64,000 bases of DNA. Origin: Streptomyces sp. NBC_01294 (GTDB lineage Bacteria; Actinomycetota; Actinomycetes; Streptomycetales; Streptomycetaceae). The DNA is taken from assembly GCF_035917235.1 (NCBI RefSeq), contig NZ_CP108423.1:5175501-5239500 (forward strand), read 5' to 3'. Numbering within the stretch: the stretch's first letter is position 1; each line of letters opens with the position of its first letter. A model generated the notes under the pieces. The model saw only the letters and a program-made list of their open reading frames with translations, was not told where the DNA came from and did not search any database. Both the position numbers and the translations under genes were made by a program. Shown here one piece after another: positions 1 to 8,939 of the stretch.

Positions 1-299
1 GCCACGCGGGCAAGACCTACGAGCTCAACGGGCCCGCCCCGGTCACCCCGCGGGGCCGGGTCGAGGCGATCGCCGCGGCCCTGGGTGAGCCCGTGCGGTT
101 CGTCGAGCAGACCCGGGAGGAGGCCCGCGCCAAGATGCTGACCTTCATGTCCGAGCCGGCCGTGGAGGGCACCCTCGCGATACTCGGCGACCCGCTGCCC
201 GCCGAACGGACGCCGACCTCCGGGGTGGAGCGGATCCTCGGCCGCCCCGCCCGCTCCTTCGCCGACTGGGCGGCCCGCTCCGCCCCCGCCTTCCGCTGA
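1..299 (+). CDS. NmrA-like NAD(P)-binding oxidoreductase, C-terminal part
   Basis: The 5' end lies outside the window; the first complete codon is at position 3, giving about 98 residues before TGA. The readable tail begins with a GKTYELNGP-type strand, then PRGRVEAIAAALG and the stretch VRFVEQTREEARAKML. This is the usual C-terminal layout of NmrA/SDR-type NAD(P)H-binding proteins (azoreductase or quinone-reductase relatives), where a helix contributes to the substrate side of the fold. The Rossmann nucleotide motif is not visible because it is upstream. The gene converges with bglC, and only seven bases separate the two stop codons. Substrate cannot be inferred. Confidence 0.7.
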   Translation, partial: HAGKTYELNGPAPVTPRGRVEAIAAALGEPVRFVEQTREEARAKMLTFMSEPAVEGTLAILGDPLPAERTPTSGVERILGRPARSFADWAARSAPAFR

Positions 300-306
300 G
301 CGGCGG

Positions 307-1689
307 TCAGAAGGCTCCCTTCCTCGCCAGCCGGGCGTACCAGTGGGCGCTGGAGCGCGGGGTGCGGACCTGGGTCTCGTAGTCGACGTGCACGATGCCG
401 AAACGCTTGCTGTAGCCGTAGGACCACTCGAAGTTGTCCAGCAGCGACCAGAGGAAATAACCCTCCACCGGGGCGCCGTCCGTCACGGCGCGGTGCACGG
501 CGGCGAGGTGGGCCTCCAGGTAGGCGATGCGCTGCGGGTCGTGGACGTCCGGGGCGTAGGCCGCGCCGTTCTCGGTGACCAGCAGGGGCAGGCCGGGTGC
601 CTCGCGGTTGAAGCGCATCAGCAGGTCGTACAGGCCGGTGGAGTCGATCGACCAGCCCATGTCGGTCTGCTCGCCGGGCGGCTGATGGAAGGCCACCGTG
701 TCCGCCGCGGGCCAGGGGGAGTGCGTCGTGGCCCCGTGGCCGTCGGCGCGCGGGCCGCCCCCGTCGGGGGCCGCCGACACCACCGTCGGCGTGTAGTAGT
801 TCACGCCGAGGAAGTCCAGCGGCTGGTTGATCAGCGACTCGTCGCCGGGGCGGACGAACGACCAGTCCGTGAGGGCGGCGGTGTCCGCGAGCAGGTCCTG
901 CGGGTAGGCGCCGTGCAGCAGCGGCCCGGTGAAGATCCGGTTGGCCAGGGCGTCGATGCGGCGCTGTGCGTCCGCATCGGCCGCCGAGCCGGTCAGCGGC
1001 CGGACCGCGCTGGGGTTGAGCGCGATGCCGACCCGGGCCCGGCTCGGCAGGGCGGCGGTGGCCAGGCCGTGGGCCAGGTTGAGGTGGTGGGCCGCGCGCA
1101 GGGAGTCGGCGGGCGAGGTGCGGCCTGGGGCGTGGATCCCGGAGGCGTAGCCGAGGAAGGCGCTGCACCAGGGCTCGTTGAGGGTGGTCCAGAGCTCCAC
1201 CCGGTCGGCCAGCGCCTCCGAGACCTGGGAGGCGTACCGGGCGAAGGCGTAGGCCGTCTCCCGCTCGGGCCAGCCCCCGGCGTCCTCCAGCGCCTGCGGC
1301 AGGTCCCAGTGGTACAGGGTCACGCAGGGCCGGATCCCGTACGAGAGCAGCTCGTCGACGAGCGCGTCGTAGAAGCCGAGTCCGCCGGCGAGCACCCGCG
1401 GCCAGGACACCGAGAACCGGTAGGCGCCCAGCCCCAGTTCCGCCATCATCCGGACGTCCTCGCGCCACAGCCGGTGGTGGTCGACGGCCACGTCGCCGGT
1501 GTGACCGCCGTGCACCTTGCCCGGCGTCCGGCAGAAGGTGTCCCAGATGGACGGCCCGCGCAGGGCGGCCGCGCCCTCGATCTGGAAGGCCGCCGTGGCC
1601 GTGCCCCACAGGAACCCGTCGGGGAACCGCAGTTCCCCCGCGTCCCCCGCGTTCCTCGTGTCCGTCCCGTTCATCGGGGTGTACGTCAT
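307..1689 (-). CDS. bglC: GH1 beta-glucosidase (cellobiose hydrolysis)
   Basis: A 460-residue family-1 glycoside hydrolase, close to the usual bacterial length, without a signal peptide, so it should cleave imported cellobiose in the cytoplasm. The N-terminal [19 protein letters not shown] block is characteristic of the family. The acid/base glutamate is E172 in TLNEPW and the nucleophile is E373 in VTENGAA. The ATG at 1689 overlaps the upstream permease stop by four bases (ATGA), so translation is probably coupled and this is the last gene of cebEFG-bglC. By analogy with other streptomycetes it is controlled by CebR, through the box upstream of cebE. Function is confident; exact sugar preference is inferred from the operon. 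Confidence 0.93.
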   Translation of the reverse strand: MTYTPMNGTDTRNAGDAGELRFPDGFLWGTATAAFQIEGAAALRGPSIWDTFCRTPGKVHGGHTGDVAVDHHRLWREDVRMMAELGLGAYRFSVSWPRVLAGGLGFYDALVDELLSYGIRPCVTLYHWDLPQALEDAGGWPERETAYAFARYASQVSEALADRVELWTTLNEPWCSAFLGYASGIHAPGRTSPADSLRAAHHLNLAHGLATAALPSRARVGIALNPSAVRPLTGSAADADAQRRIDALANRIFTGPLLHGAYPQDLLADTAALTDWSFVRPGDESLINQPLDFLGVNYYTPTVVSAAPDGGGPRADGHGATTHSPWPAADTVAFHQPPGEQTDMGWSIDSTGLYDLLMRFNREAPGLPLLVTENGAAYAPDVHDPQRIAYLEAHLAAVHRAVTDGAPVEGYFLWSLLDNFEWSYGYSKRFGIVHVDYETQVRTPRSSAHWYARLARKGAF

Positions 1690-2510
1690 CCCTTCACCGC
1701 TCCTTGCATGATGCCGCCGACGATCTGGCGGCCGAAGACGAGGAACACCAGCAGCAGCGGGAGCGTGCCCAGGAGCGCGCCCGCCATGATCACCGACTGG
1801 TCCGGTATGTAGCCCCGGCCCAGACCGGTCAGGGCCACCTGCACCGTCGGGCTGCCGTTCTGGGTCAGCGCGATGATCGGCCAGAAGAAGTCGTTCCAGG
1901 CCATGACGAAGGTCAGCATGGCCAGCACCGCCATCGCGGGACGCGCGGCGGGGAAGACCACGTGCCACACGACCCGCAGCGAACTCGCGCCGTCCGAGCG
2001 CGCCGCCTCCACCAGCTCCGTCGGCAGCGCCTGCATCAGGTACTGCCGCATGAAGAACACCCCGAAGGCGGAGACCAGGGTCGGCAGGATCACCGCCTGG
2101 AGCCGGTCCGTCCACGACAGTTCGGCGATCAGCATGTACAGCGGGACCACGCTCAGCTGCGGCGGTATCAGCATCGTGGCGACCACCAGGGACATCAGCA
2201 GCCGCCGGCCGCGGAAGCGGAGCTTGGCGAAGGCGAAACCGGCCAGTGTGGAGAAGAGCACCGTGCCCGCGGCGACCGTGCCCGCCACGATCACCGTGTT
2301 GAGCAGGGCGACGCCCATGTTGGCGTCGGTCCACGCGACCTGGAGGTTGTGCCCCAGGTTCCCGCCGAACCAGAACGGCGGCGGGGTCTGGGCCAGGCGG
2401 GTGTTGGTCCGGGACGCCGCGATCGCCGTCCACACGAGCGGGAAGAGCGAGCCGGCGGTGAAGAGGGCGAGCACCACGTAGGTGAGCCGGCCCGCGCGCA
2501 GTGACCTCAT
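1686..2510 (-). CDS. cebG: Sugar ABC transporter permease (MalG type), cellobiose system
   Basis: A 274-residue inner-membrane permease with about six transmembrane segments. It carries the EAA-loop signature around [26 protein letters not shown], which docks the ATPase. It forms the channel with the permease encoded just upstream. Start and stop codons overlap its neighbours by four bases on both sides (ATGA), indicating a tightly coupled operon. No ATPase gene is present in the locus; in streptomycetes the shared ATPase MsiK, encoded elsewhere, normally energises such systems. The symbol rests on position and family and was not tested by alignment. Confidence 0.9.
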   Translation of the reverse strand: MRSLRAGRLTYVVLALFTAGSLFPLVWTAIAASRTNTRLAQTPPPFWFGGNLGHNLQVAWTDANMGVALLNTVIVAGTVAAGTVLFSTLAGFAFAKLRFRGRRLLMSLVVATMLIPPQLSVVPLYMLIAELSWTDRLQAVILPTLVSAFGVFFMRQYLMQALPTELVEAARSDGASSLRVVWHVVFPAARPAMAVLAMLTFVMAWNDFFWPIIALTQNGSPTVQVALTGLGRGYIPDQSVIMAGALLGTLPLLLVFLVFGRQIVGGIMQGAVKG

Positions 2511-3502
2511 CGGGAGTCCTTCCGTCCGCGCAGCAGCCGCGCCGCCCCGGCGATCAGCAGCAGGATCAGGAACATCGCCCACGCGATCGCCGAGGCCCGC
2601 CCGAGGTGCAGGTTCACCCAGCCCTGCTCGTACAGGTACAGGCCCAGCGTCTGGAACTGGTGGTCCGAGCCGCCCGTCGCACCCGCTCCGCCGTTGAACA
2701 GCAGCGGCTCGCCGAACAGCTGGGTCGCCCCGATCGTCGACACGACGATCGTGAAGAAGATCGTCGGCCGCAGCGAGGGCACGGTGACGTGGAGGAACTG
2801 CTGCCAGCGCGAGGCCCCGTCCAGCGCGGCCGACTCGTACAGCTCGCCCGGCACGGCCTGCATGGCCGCCAGGTAGATCAGCGCGTTGTAGCCGGTCCAG
2901 CGCCAGATCACGATGGTGGAGACCGCCAGCTGGGACGCGAAGGTCCCGTTCTGCCAGTCGACCGCCTCGAAACCGACCGCCGAGAGCGCCCAGTTGACCA
3001 TCCCGTAGTCCCGGCCGAAGAGCAGCACGAAGACGAGGGTCGCGGCCGCCACCGAGGTCGCGTACGGGGTGAGCACCGCGACCCGGAAGAAGGCCGAGCC
3101 GCGCAGCTTGTAGTTGAGCAGATGGGCCAGGCCGAGCGCGATCGCCAGCTGCGGCACCGTGGACAGCAGCCCGATGGTGACGGTGTTGCGCAGCGCGTTC
3201 CAGAAGAACTCGTCGTCCCACAGCCGGGTGAAGTTCTTCAGCCCCACCCACGTCATGCTGTCCGGATCGGTCAGCTCCACCTGGTGCAGCGCCGCCCAGC
3301 CCGTGTAGAGCAGCGGGAACAGCCCGAAGGCCGCGAAGAAGAGGAAGAAGGGCGCCACGAAGGCGTAGGGGCTGAAGCGCAGGTCCCAGCGGTAGCGGCG
3401 CGAGCGCCACACCTGGCCCGGCCGGCTCCGGCCGGCCCCCTCCGCCGTCGGCCGCTCAGGGCCGACGGCGGAGGGGGACAGAACAGCCGTCTCGTCCGTC
3501 AC
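2507..3502 (-). CDS. cebF: Sugar ABC transporter permease (MalF type), cellobiose system
   Basis: A 331-residue permease starting at GTG 3502, seven bases after the cebE stop codon. A charged N-terminal region of about 45 residues precedes the first membrane helix ([17 protein letters not shown]). The EAA loop is visible as [20 protein letters not shown]. It pairs with CebG to form the membrane pore of the cellobiose/cello-oligosaccharide importer. The stop codon overlaps the cebG start. No other start fits the spacing to cebE better. Confidence 0.9.
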   Translation of the reverse strand: MTDETAVLSPSAVGPERPTAEGAGRSRPGQVWRSRRYRWDLRFSPYAFVAPFFLFFAAFGLFPLLYTGWAALHQVELTDPDSMTWVGLKNFTRLWDDEFFWNALRNTVTIGLLSTVPQLAIALGLAHLLNYKLRGSAFFRVAVLTPYATSVAAATLVFVLLFGRDYGMVNWALSAVGFEAVDWQNGTFASQLAVSTIVIWRWTGYNALIYLAAMQAVPGELYESAALDGASRWQQFLHVTVPSLRPTIFFTIVVSTIGATQLFGEPLLFNGGAGATGGSDHQFQTLGLYLYEQGWVNLHLGRASAIAWAMFLILLLIAGAARLLRGRKDSR

Positions 3503-3509
3503 TTGCGCC

Positions 3510-4826
3510 TCACTGATCCAGGGCGTTGTCGATCGCCTTCACCGCGGCGTCCCAGCCCTCCTGCGGTGTCCGGCCCTTCTGGTCGACCTGGAGCATCCCG
3601 ATGTCCGCCAGGTTCTGCGCGATCACCAGGTCCTTCGGCCCGACCACCGTCACCGGCACCCCCTGCGCCGCCTTCGCGAAGATCTCGCCGATCGGGGCGC
3701 CGCCGAAGTACTCGTGCTTCGCGCCCGACACCGTCGCCAGCTTGTACGCGGCGCTCGCGCTCGGGAAACTGCCCCGCTTCTCGAAGAGCTTCGCCTGCTG
3801 CGCCGGAGCCGTCAGCCAGGCCGCCAGCTTCGCCGCCTCCTCGGCGTGCTTGCCCGCCTTCGGGACCACGAGGAAGGAGCCGCCCCAGTTGCTGGGCTTC
3901 GGCGCCTGCGCCACGTCCCACTTGTCCTTGCCCGCCGGGCCCGCCTTGTCCTGGATGTAGCCGAGCATCCAGGCCGGGCAGGAGACCGTCGCGAAGGAAC
4001 CGTTGGAGAAGCCCTGGTCCCAGCCCGGGGTGAACTGCTGCAGCTTGGCGCTCAGCCCCTCGGTGGCGAAGGAGGCCGCCAGGTCGAAGGCCCCGCGGAC
4101 CGCCGGGTTGGTCTTGTAGACGACCTTGCCCGACTCGTCGTAGTACCGCTGGGCACTGCTCCCGGTCACCGCGGCCATCACGCCCGACGACGAGTCCACG
4201 AAGGACTTCCCCTCGCCGGCCTTCGCCTTGTACGCCTTGCCCGTCTCCAGGTACTTGTTCCAGTCGCCCGCCCACAGCGCCCCGACCGCCTCGCGGTCGG
4301 AGGGCAGCCCGGCGGCCTCGAAGAGGTCCTTGCGGTAGCAGATGCCCTGCGGGCCGATGTCCGTGCCGAGGCCGACCGTGGCCCCGCCCTTCGCCGTGCC
4401 CTGCGCCCACTTCCAGGGCAGGTACGCGGCCTTGTCGACGCCGGGCGCCTTCCCCAGGTCCACCAGCTTGTCGGCCTGGGTGGCGGTGATCTCGGCGATG
4501 TTGTTGACCTCGACCGCCTGGATGTCGGCGAGCCCGCTGCCCGTGCCCAGGTGGGTGAGGAGCTGGGGGTAGTAGTTCTCGTTCCGCTCGATGGAGGTCT
4601 GCTCGATGCGGATGGTGGGGTTCTGCGCCATGTACTCGTCGTAGAGTCCGGCCTCCTGGAGCCCGAAGGCCCCGAAGACCCCGACGGTGAGGGTGGTCTT
4701 CCCCTTGCCGTCCGCAGAGGCTCCCTTGCCCGGGGACTCGGCCGGGTCCTGCGCGCATCCGGCGAGCAGCAGTGCCGCAGCTCCCACGGCGGTCATGGTC
4801 GTGACAAGACTTCTTCGGGCTCGCAT
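3510..4826 (-). CDS. cebE: Cellobiose/cello-oligosaccharide-binding lipoprotein
   Basis: A 438-residue extracellular solute-binding protein (family 1 SBP) and the first gene of cebEFG-bglC. The N-terminus MRARRSLV is followed by a hydrophobic stretch and the lipobox LLAGC, with the lipidated cysteine at residue 24, so it is anchored outside the membrane. The ATG at 4826 is preceded by GGAGGACC. The CebR box lies 51-64 bp upstream of this start. The binding specificity (cellobiose/cellotriose) is inferred from the operon arrangement with bglC and cebR, not from the sequence of the binding pocket. Confidence 0.9.
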   Translation of the reverse strand: MRARRSLVTTMTAVGAAALLLAGCAQDPAESPGKGASADGKGKTTLTVGVFGAFGLQEAGLYDEYMAQNPTIRIEQTSIERNENYYPQLLTHLGTGSGLADIQAVEVNNIAEITATQADKLVDLGKAPGVDKAAYLPWKWAQGTAKGGATVGLGTDIGPQGICYRKDLFEAAGLPSDREAVGALWAGDWNKYLETGKAYKAKAGEGKSFVDSSSGVMAAVTGSSAQRYYDESGKVVYKTNPAVRGAFDLAASFATEGLSAKLQQFTPGWDQGFSNGSFATVSCPAWMLGYIQDKAGPAGKDKWDVAQAPKPSNWGGSFLVVPKAGKHAEEAAKLAAWLTAPAQQAKLFEKRGSFPSASAAYKLATVSGAKHEYFGGAPIGEIFAKAAQGVPVTVVGPKDLVIAQNLADIGMLQVDQKGRTPQEGWDAAVKAIDNALDQ

Positions 4827-4876
4827 CGGGGTCCTCCCTGAAGGACGGAACGTGCCGGGTGTCGTGTGCCACACTG

Positions 4877-4890
4877 TGGGAGCGCTCCCA
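4877..4890. promoter_or_regulatory. CebR operator
   Basis: The perfect 14-bp palindrome TGGGAGCGCTCCCA lies in the 102-bp gap between the divergent cebE and cebR genes. It is identical to the CebR-family operator consensus known from streptomycetes, where cellobiose or cellotriose relieves repression. It is placed to control both cebEFG-bglC and cebR. Confidence 0.9.
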
Positions 4891-4928
4891 CGGTCGTCAA
4901 GGGGTAGATTCACAGCTGGGAGGAAGCC

Positions 4929-5981
4929 ATGAAAGGGCACGGGGGTACGAGGGGGCGTCCGACCCTGGAAGAGGTCGCGGCGCGCGCCGGAGTCGGGCGC
5001 GGCACGGTCTCCCGGGTGATCAACGGATCTTCCAAGGTCAGCGAGCACGCGAAGGCCGCCGTCGCGGCGGCCGTGGCCGAGCTGGGGTACGTACCGAACC
5101 GGGCCGCGCGCGCCCTCGCGGCCAACCGCACCGACGCCATCGCCCTCGTGATTCCGGAACCCGAGGCCCGGTTCTTCGCCGAGCCCTACTTCTCCGAAGT
5201 GGTCCGCGGGGTCGGCGCCGCCCTCGCCGAGACCGACGTACAGCTCGTCCTCACCCTGGCGGGCGGCGACCGCGAGCGCCGGCGCCTCTCCCAGTACCTG
5301 TCCGGGCACCGCGTCGACGGGGTGCTCCTCGTCTCCGTCCACGCCGGCGACCCGCTGCCGGAGCTGCTGGCCGAGCTCGGCATCCCGACGGTGATCAGCG
5401 GCCGCCGCTCCGCCGCCGAGACGCTGCCCTGCGTGGACTCCGACAACCTGGCGGGCGCCGCCGAGGCCGTGCGCCACCTCCTCGAACGGGGCCGCCGCAC
5501 GATCGCCACGATCACCGGCCCGCTCGACGTGTACGGGGCCCAGTGCCGCCTCGACGGCTACCGGCAGGCCCTGGCCGCCGCCGGACGTCTCGCCGACGAG
5601 CAGCTGATCGCGGTCGGCGACTTCACCGAGGACGGCGGCCGGCGGGCCATGCGCGAGCTGCTGGAGCGCCGCCCCGCGCTCGACGCGGTCTTCGCCGCCT
5701 CGGACGTCATGGCGGCGGGCGCCGTGCGGGAGCTGCGGGCGGCCGGGCGCCGGATCCCGCAGGACGTGGCGCTGGTCGGCTTCGACGACTCGGTGGTGGC
5801 CCGGCACATGGACCCGCCGCTGACCAGCGTCCGGCAGCCGATCGAGGAGATGGGCCGGACCATGGCGCAGGTGCTGCTGGACCGCATCTCCGGACATCAG
5901 GGGAGTGCGGGGGAGCCGGGGGAGCCGGGCGAGGTGAGCGTCGTCCTGCCGAACCGCCTGGTGGTCCGTGAATCCTCGTAG
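4929..5981 (+). CDS. cebR: LacI-family repressor of cellobiose utilisation
   Basis: A 350-residue LacI-type regulator. The N-terminal helix-turn-helix and hinge span about residues 10-65 (PTLEEVAARAGVGRGTVSRV, then a YVPNRAARALA hinge), followed by a periplasmic-binding-protein-like effector domain ending with DDSVVARHMDPPLTSVRQP. The ATG at 4929 follows GGGAGGAAGCC, a strong ribosome-binding site. It is divergent from cebEFG-bglC and carries the CebR palindrome in its own promoter region, so autoregulation is likely. In plant-pathogenic relatives CebR also gates virulence genes; nothing here shows that role. Confidence 0.92.
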   Translation: MKGHGGTRGRPTLEEVAARAGVGRGTVSRVINGSSKVSEHAKAAVAAAVAELGYVPNRAARALAANRTDAIALVIPEPEARFFAEPYFSEVVRGVGAALAETDVQLVLTLAGGDRERRRLSQYLSGHRVDGVLLVSVHAGDPLPELLAELGIPTVISGRRSAAETLPCVDSDNLAGAAEAVRHLLERGRRTIATITGPLDVYGAQCRLDGYRQALAAAGRLADEQLIAVGDFTEDGGRRAMRELLERRPALDAVFAASDVMAAGAVRELRAAGRRIPQDVALVGFDDSVVARHMDPPLTSVRQPIEEMGRTMAQVLLDRISGHQGSAGEPGEPGEVSVVLPNRLVVRESS

Positions 5982-6017
5982 AAGCGCAGCGCGTGGAGAA
6001 GCAGCTCGCGGAAACGC

Positions 6018-6055
6018 AGAAGGACCCGGTCCGCTTTCGCGTACCGGGTCCTTCT
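6018..6055. terminator. Perfect hairpin between cebR and tRNA-His
   Basis: Thirteen-base arms at 6018-6030 and 6043-6055 match perfectly around a 12-nt loop. The hairpin sits 37 bp after the cebR stop and a few bases past the 3' end of the convergent tRNA gene. It can therefore terminate both transcripts. No clear T-run follows, as is usual in this genus. Confidence 0.75.
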
Positions 6056-6060
6056 CGCAG

Positions 6061-6133
6061 GGTGAGTGACGGGACTTGAACCCGCGGCCACCTGGACCAC
6101 AACCAGGTGCTCTACCAACTGAGCTACACCCAC
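6061..6133 (-). tRNA. tRNA-His (GTG anticodon)
   Basis: Read on the minus strand, the 73-nt gene folds into a full cloverleaf. The acceptor stem GTGGGTG pairs with CACTCAC (one G-T wobble) and a GCTC D-stem is present. The anticodon loop TTGTGGT contains GTG, and the T-loop is TTCAAGT. The discriminator base is C and the base before position 1 is G (6134), the G-1:C73 pair that identifies histidine tRNAs. CCA is not encoded. Confidence 0.96.
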
Positions 6134-6229
6134 CATGTCCGGTCGGAAAACCGACCGGCCGAAGAAAAGGGTACAGGGTCCGGGAGGGTGCTCGCTCCCA
6201 CCTTTCCCTGCGCCCGCCTCCGGGAGGTG

Positions 6230-6832
6230 CTAAGCGCCCGGGGCCGCGTGCTTGGCGGCGATGCTCCGGGCGGTGTCCGAGTCGGGCCCGGGCTGCGGCA
6301 CGAAGACCGCCTCCCGGTAGTAGCGCAGCTCGGTGATGGAGTCCTTGATGTCCGCCAGCGCCCGGTGGTTGCCGTTCTTCGGCGGGCTGTTGAAGTACGC
6401 CCGCGGGTACCAGCGGCGCGCCAGCTCCTTGACCGAGGACACGTCCACGATCCGGTAGTGCAGGTAGCTCTCCAGCGCGGCCATGTCGCGCAGCAGGAAG
6501 CCGCGGTCGGTGCCGACGGAGTTCCCGCAGAGCGGTGCCTTGCCGGGTTCCTTCACGTGCTCCCGCACGTACGCCAGGACCTGCGCCTCGGCGTCCGCGA
6601 GGGTGGTCCCGCCGGCCAGCTCGTCGAGCAGGCCGGAGGCGGTGTGCATCTCGCGGACCACGTCGGGCATGGTCTCCAGGGCCGCGTCCGGCGGGCGGAT
6701 CACGATGTCCACGCCTTCGCCGAGCACGTTGAGCTCCGAGTCGGTGACCAGTGCGGCCACCTCGATAAGTGCGTCGTCCGTCAACGAGAGCCCGGTCATC
6801 TCGCAGTCGATCCACACCATGCGATCGTTCAT
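6230..6832 (-). CDS. orn: Oligoribonuclease (3'-5' exoribonuclease, DEDDh)
   Basis: A 200-residue DnaQ-fold nuclease that degrades 2-5-nt RNAs and linear cyclic-dinucleotide products such as pGpG. The N-terminus [15 protein letters not shown] holds the first D-x-E metal motif, and [12 protein letters not shown] and [11 protein letters not shown] supply later DEDDh residues. An in-frame GTG at 6841 would add three residues, but the ATG at 6832 has AAGG eight bases upstream and was preferred. The gene follows adpA and precedes tRNA-His on the same strand, an arrangement conserved in Streptomyces, where loss of orn affects development. Confidence 0.95.
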   Translation of the reverse strand: MNDRMVWIDCEMTGLSLTDDALIEVAALVTDSELNVLGEGVDIVIRPPDAALETMPDVVREMHTASGLLDELAGGTTLADAEAQVLAYVREHVKEPGKAPLCGNSVGTDRGFLLRDMAALESYLHYRIVDVSSVKELARRWYPRAYFNSPPKNGNHRALADIKDSITELRYYREAVFVPQPGPDSDTARSIAAKHAAPGA

Positions 6833-6843
6833 GTGTCCCACCT

Positions 6844-6878
6844 TATGCGGTCAGCCGGGGAGCGGACCGCATATGCGG
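6844..6878. promoter_or_regulatory. Inverted repeats in the orn promoter region
   Basis: TATGCGGTC at 6844-6852 is repeated inverted as GACCGCATA at 6865-6873, and the second arm is part of the perfect palindrome CCGCATATGCGG (6867-6878). These lie just upstream of the orn start. They could be an operator or a promoter-proximal RNA structure; no known regulator is recognised. Confidence 0.35.
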
Positions 6879-6914
6879 AAGGTCCCCCATCGGCGGTGAC
6901 CGATGGGGGACCTT
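6879..6914 (-). terminator. Terminator hairpin after adpA
   Basis: Perfect 15-bp arms at 6879-6893 and 6900-6914 enclose a 6-nt loop, 20 bp beyond the adpA stop. It should end the adpA transcript before orn. Confidence 0.8.
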
Positions 6915-6934
6915 TGCCGTACCCGTGGTGGGGG

Positions 6935-8107
6935 TTAGGCGTGTTCGCGCAGGACCCGGCCCGGGGCGTACAGCTCCGTCACCGTCGGGCCCGCCGCGGC
7001 CAGGGCCGCCGCCGCCCGGTGGGGCTGCGGAGTGCGCTGGTGCGGAACCGGACCCGCCGAGATCTCGGCCACCTGTGCCACGTCGGCCTGCGGCCGGCGT
7101 GCCCGGTAGGCGGAGCGGTAGGCGGCCGGGGAGGACCCCAGCTGCCGCCGGAAGTGACCCCGCAGGGCGACCGGCGAGCGGAACCCGCAGCGTCCGGCGA
7201 CCTCGTCGACCGAGTAGTCGGAGGTCTCCAGCAGCCGCTGTGCCTGGAGCACCCGCTGGGTGATCAGCCACTGGAGCGGCGCGCTGCCCGTGAGCGAGCG
7301 GAACCGCCGGTCGAAGGTGCGCCTGCTCATGTAGGCGCGGGCGGCGAGGGTCTCCACGTCGAACTGCTCGTGGAGGTGTTCCAGCGCCCAGGCGACGACC
7401 TCGGCCAGCGGGTCGGCGCCGATCTCCTCCGGCAGCGACCGGTCGAGATAGCGCTCCTGACCGCCCGTGCGGCGCGGCGGCACGACGAGCCTGCGGGCCA
7501 GGGCCCCGGCCGCCTCGCTGCCGTGGTCCGTACGGACGATGTGCAGGCACAGGTCGATTCCGGCCGCGGTGCCCGCGGACGTGAGCACGTCGCCGTCGTC
7601 GACGAACAGCTCGCGCGGATCGACGTGGACGGACGGGTAGCGCTTGGCCAGCGTCGGCGCGTACATCCAGTGCGTCGTCGCGGGCCGGCCGTCCAGCAGA
7701 CCGGCGGCGGCGAGCACGAAGGCTCCCGTGCACAGTCCGACGATCCGGGCTCCCTCCTCGTGCGCCAGACGCAGTGCGTCGAGCGCCTCCGGAGGCGGCG
7801 GTGAAGTGATGGAACGCCAGGCGGGCACGACGACCGTGCCTGCCCGGGCGATCGCCTCCAACCCGTATGGCGCGGTCAGTTCGAGTCCGCCGGTGGTCCT
7901 GAGCGGACCGTCCTCACCGGCGCACACGAGCAATCGGTAGCGTGGAACTCCCGCGTCCTGCCGGTCAATGCCGAACACGGAAAGTGGAATGGAGCTCTCG
8001 AAGATCGGTCCGCCGCTGAAGAGCAGCACCGCGACGATCTCCCTGCGGCGACGCCCCGCGAGCTTCCGGCCGGCGTCTGCGACGACGGCGGTGGAATCCT
8101 GGCTCAT
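6935..8107 (-). CDS. adpA: AdpA, AraC-family developmental master regulator
   Basis: 390 residues. The N-terminal DJ-1/GATase1-like dimerisation domain spans about residues 25-215 (AVLLFSGGPIFESSIPLSVFG; the VGLCTGAFVLAAAGLLDGR nucleophile-elbow region). A short linker is followed by an AraC DNA-binding domain at about 240-345 (AYMSRRTFDRRFR, then YSVDEVAGRCGFRSPVALRGH). AdpA activates hundreds of genes for aerial growth and antibiotics. In most streptomycetes the gene carries a rare TTA codon that makes it depend on the bldA tRNA. None is present here; the linker leucines in QERYL and RSLPEE are CTC and CTG. The upstream gap is long, as is usual for adpA. Confidence 0.95.
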   Translation of the reverse strand: MSQDSTAVVADAGRKLAGRRRREIVAVLLFSGGPIFESSIPLSVFGIDRQDAGVPRYRLLVCAGEDGPLRTTGGLELTAPYGLEAIARAGTVVVPAWRSITSPPPPEALDALRLAHEEGARIVGLCTGAFVLAAAGLLDGRPATTHWMYAPTLAKRYPSVHVDPRELFVDDGDVLTSAGTAAGIDLCLHIVRTDHGSEAAGALARRLVVPPRRTGGQERYLDRSLPEEIGADPLAEVVAWALEHLHEQFDVETLAARAYMSRRTFDRRFRSLTGSAPLQWLITQRVLQAQRLLETSDYSVDEVAGRCGFRSPVALRGHFRRQLGSSPAAYRSAYRARRPQADVAQVAEISAGPVPHQRTPQPHRAAAALAAAGPTVTELYAPGRVLREHA

Positions 8108-8483
8108 GGCGCTAAGCCCCCCTTGGGTGTCGCGACTCCTTGGTCTGGTCGCACCTGCACGTTTCCCCTCGGCCTTGCACGTGGATCCCCCGCCGTAAAT
8201 ACATGATCGAATCTACTGCGTCCCGTGGTGTCGGCGTGACAAGTTCAGCACGCAGCGCTATGTCGACTTCTCAACTTGGCGAAAAGCATTCGATCAGGAA
8301 GCGTTCCACTCCGCTACCCGGGTGGGAAGCGTCTCGCCCGGCCATGGCCAGTACCCGTAGGGCCGAGACGCCCCCCGCGGTCTGTCGTCGCTGGTGGTAG
8401 GGGGGTTGGGGGGACATTCCGGCAAGCAGGCCACCCTGCCGGGAAGTTGGCTGAAAACATGCGTGTGTGGGTGTGCGAATGAG
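8108..8483. promoter_or_regulatory. Long adpA upstream region
   Basis: This 376-bp stretch holds no convincing gene. It includes TGGCCAGTAC at 8345-8354, which fits the AdpA-binding consensus TGGCSNGWWY and lies about 240 bp before the adpA start, consistent with autoregulation. The middle (8190-8310) is AT-richer than its flanks, as expected of a promoter region. Exact promoters cannot be assigned by eye. Confidence 0.45.
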
Positions 8484-8939
8484 TCAGTCGTGCGGGGACT
8501 TGGGTCCGGAGCCGTGGCAGCCGCGTCGGTTCCCGGCTCCGCCGCGCGAGTGCCGGCCGCGGTGGGCGGGCGGCACTCGCTCCTCCGCCAGGACCCGGGC
8601 CGCGGTGCGCTCCGTCTTCTCCGAGTGGCGCAGCAGCGCCCGGCACGCGGCCGTGACGGCGAGCAGGCCGAGGGTCGCCACGGCGGCCCCGCCGAGGGAG
8701 GTCCCGTAGACGACGAGGACCACGGGGACGAGCAGGCAGCTGAAGGCGGCCCAGCGCACGACGTCACCCGCAGGGTCGTCCTGGTGGTGTCCGGCGGGGT
8801 ACACGGACGAGTGAACGGGCGAGGGGAGGGGCGAGTGGAGGGGGGAGCGGGCGGGCGGGTCGAAGGGCGCCGGGCCGGCGTAGTGGGCGGACTGCGTCGG
8901 CTGAGCTGGCTGGACGGGGTGAACCGGATGACCGGGCAC
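8484..8939 (-). CDS. Small proline-rich membrane protein, unknown function
   Basis: 151 residues starting at GTG 8939, with AGGGAG six bases upstream. The first 60 residues are rich in Pro, His, Ser and Ala and lack regular structure. Two adjacent hydrophobic segments follow (CLLVPVVLVVYG and AAVATLGLLAVTAA, about residues 68-103), then a basic tail. This suggests a hairpin membrane protein with both ends on the same side. It lies upstream of adpA on the same strand. I do not recognise the family. Confidence 0.6.
   Translation of the reverse strand: MPGHPVHPVQPAQPTQSAHYAGPAPFDPPARSPLHSPLPSPVHSSVYPAGHHQDDPAGDVVRWAAFSCLLVPVVLVVYGTSLGGAAVATLGLLAVTAACRALLRHSEKTERTAARVLAEERVPPAHRGRHSRGGAGNRRGCHGSGPKSPHD

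Noticed and set aside
6061..6133. tRNA-His as a possible integration site
   Set aside because: Flanking genes are core and in conserved order, and no integrase or repeated tRNA 3' end was seen nearby.
3510..6815. 1,101-codon open frame on the minus strand
   Set aside because: Only the part below 4826 is a real gene (cebE). The rest is antisense to cebR and the tRNA, with an Arg/Gly/Pro composition typical of GC-rich shadow frames.
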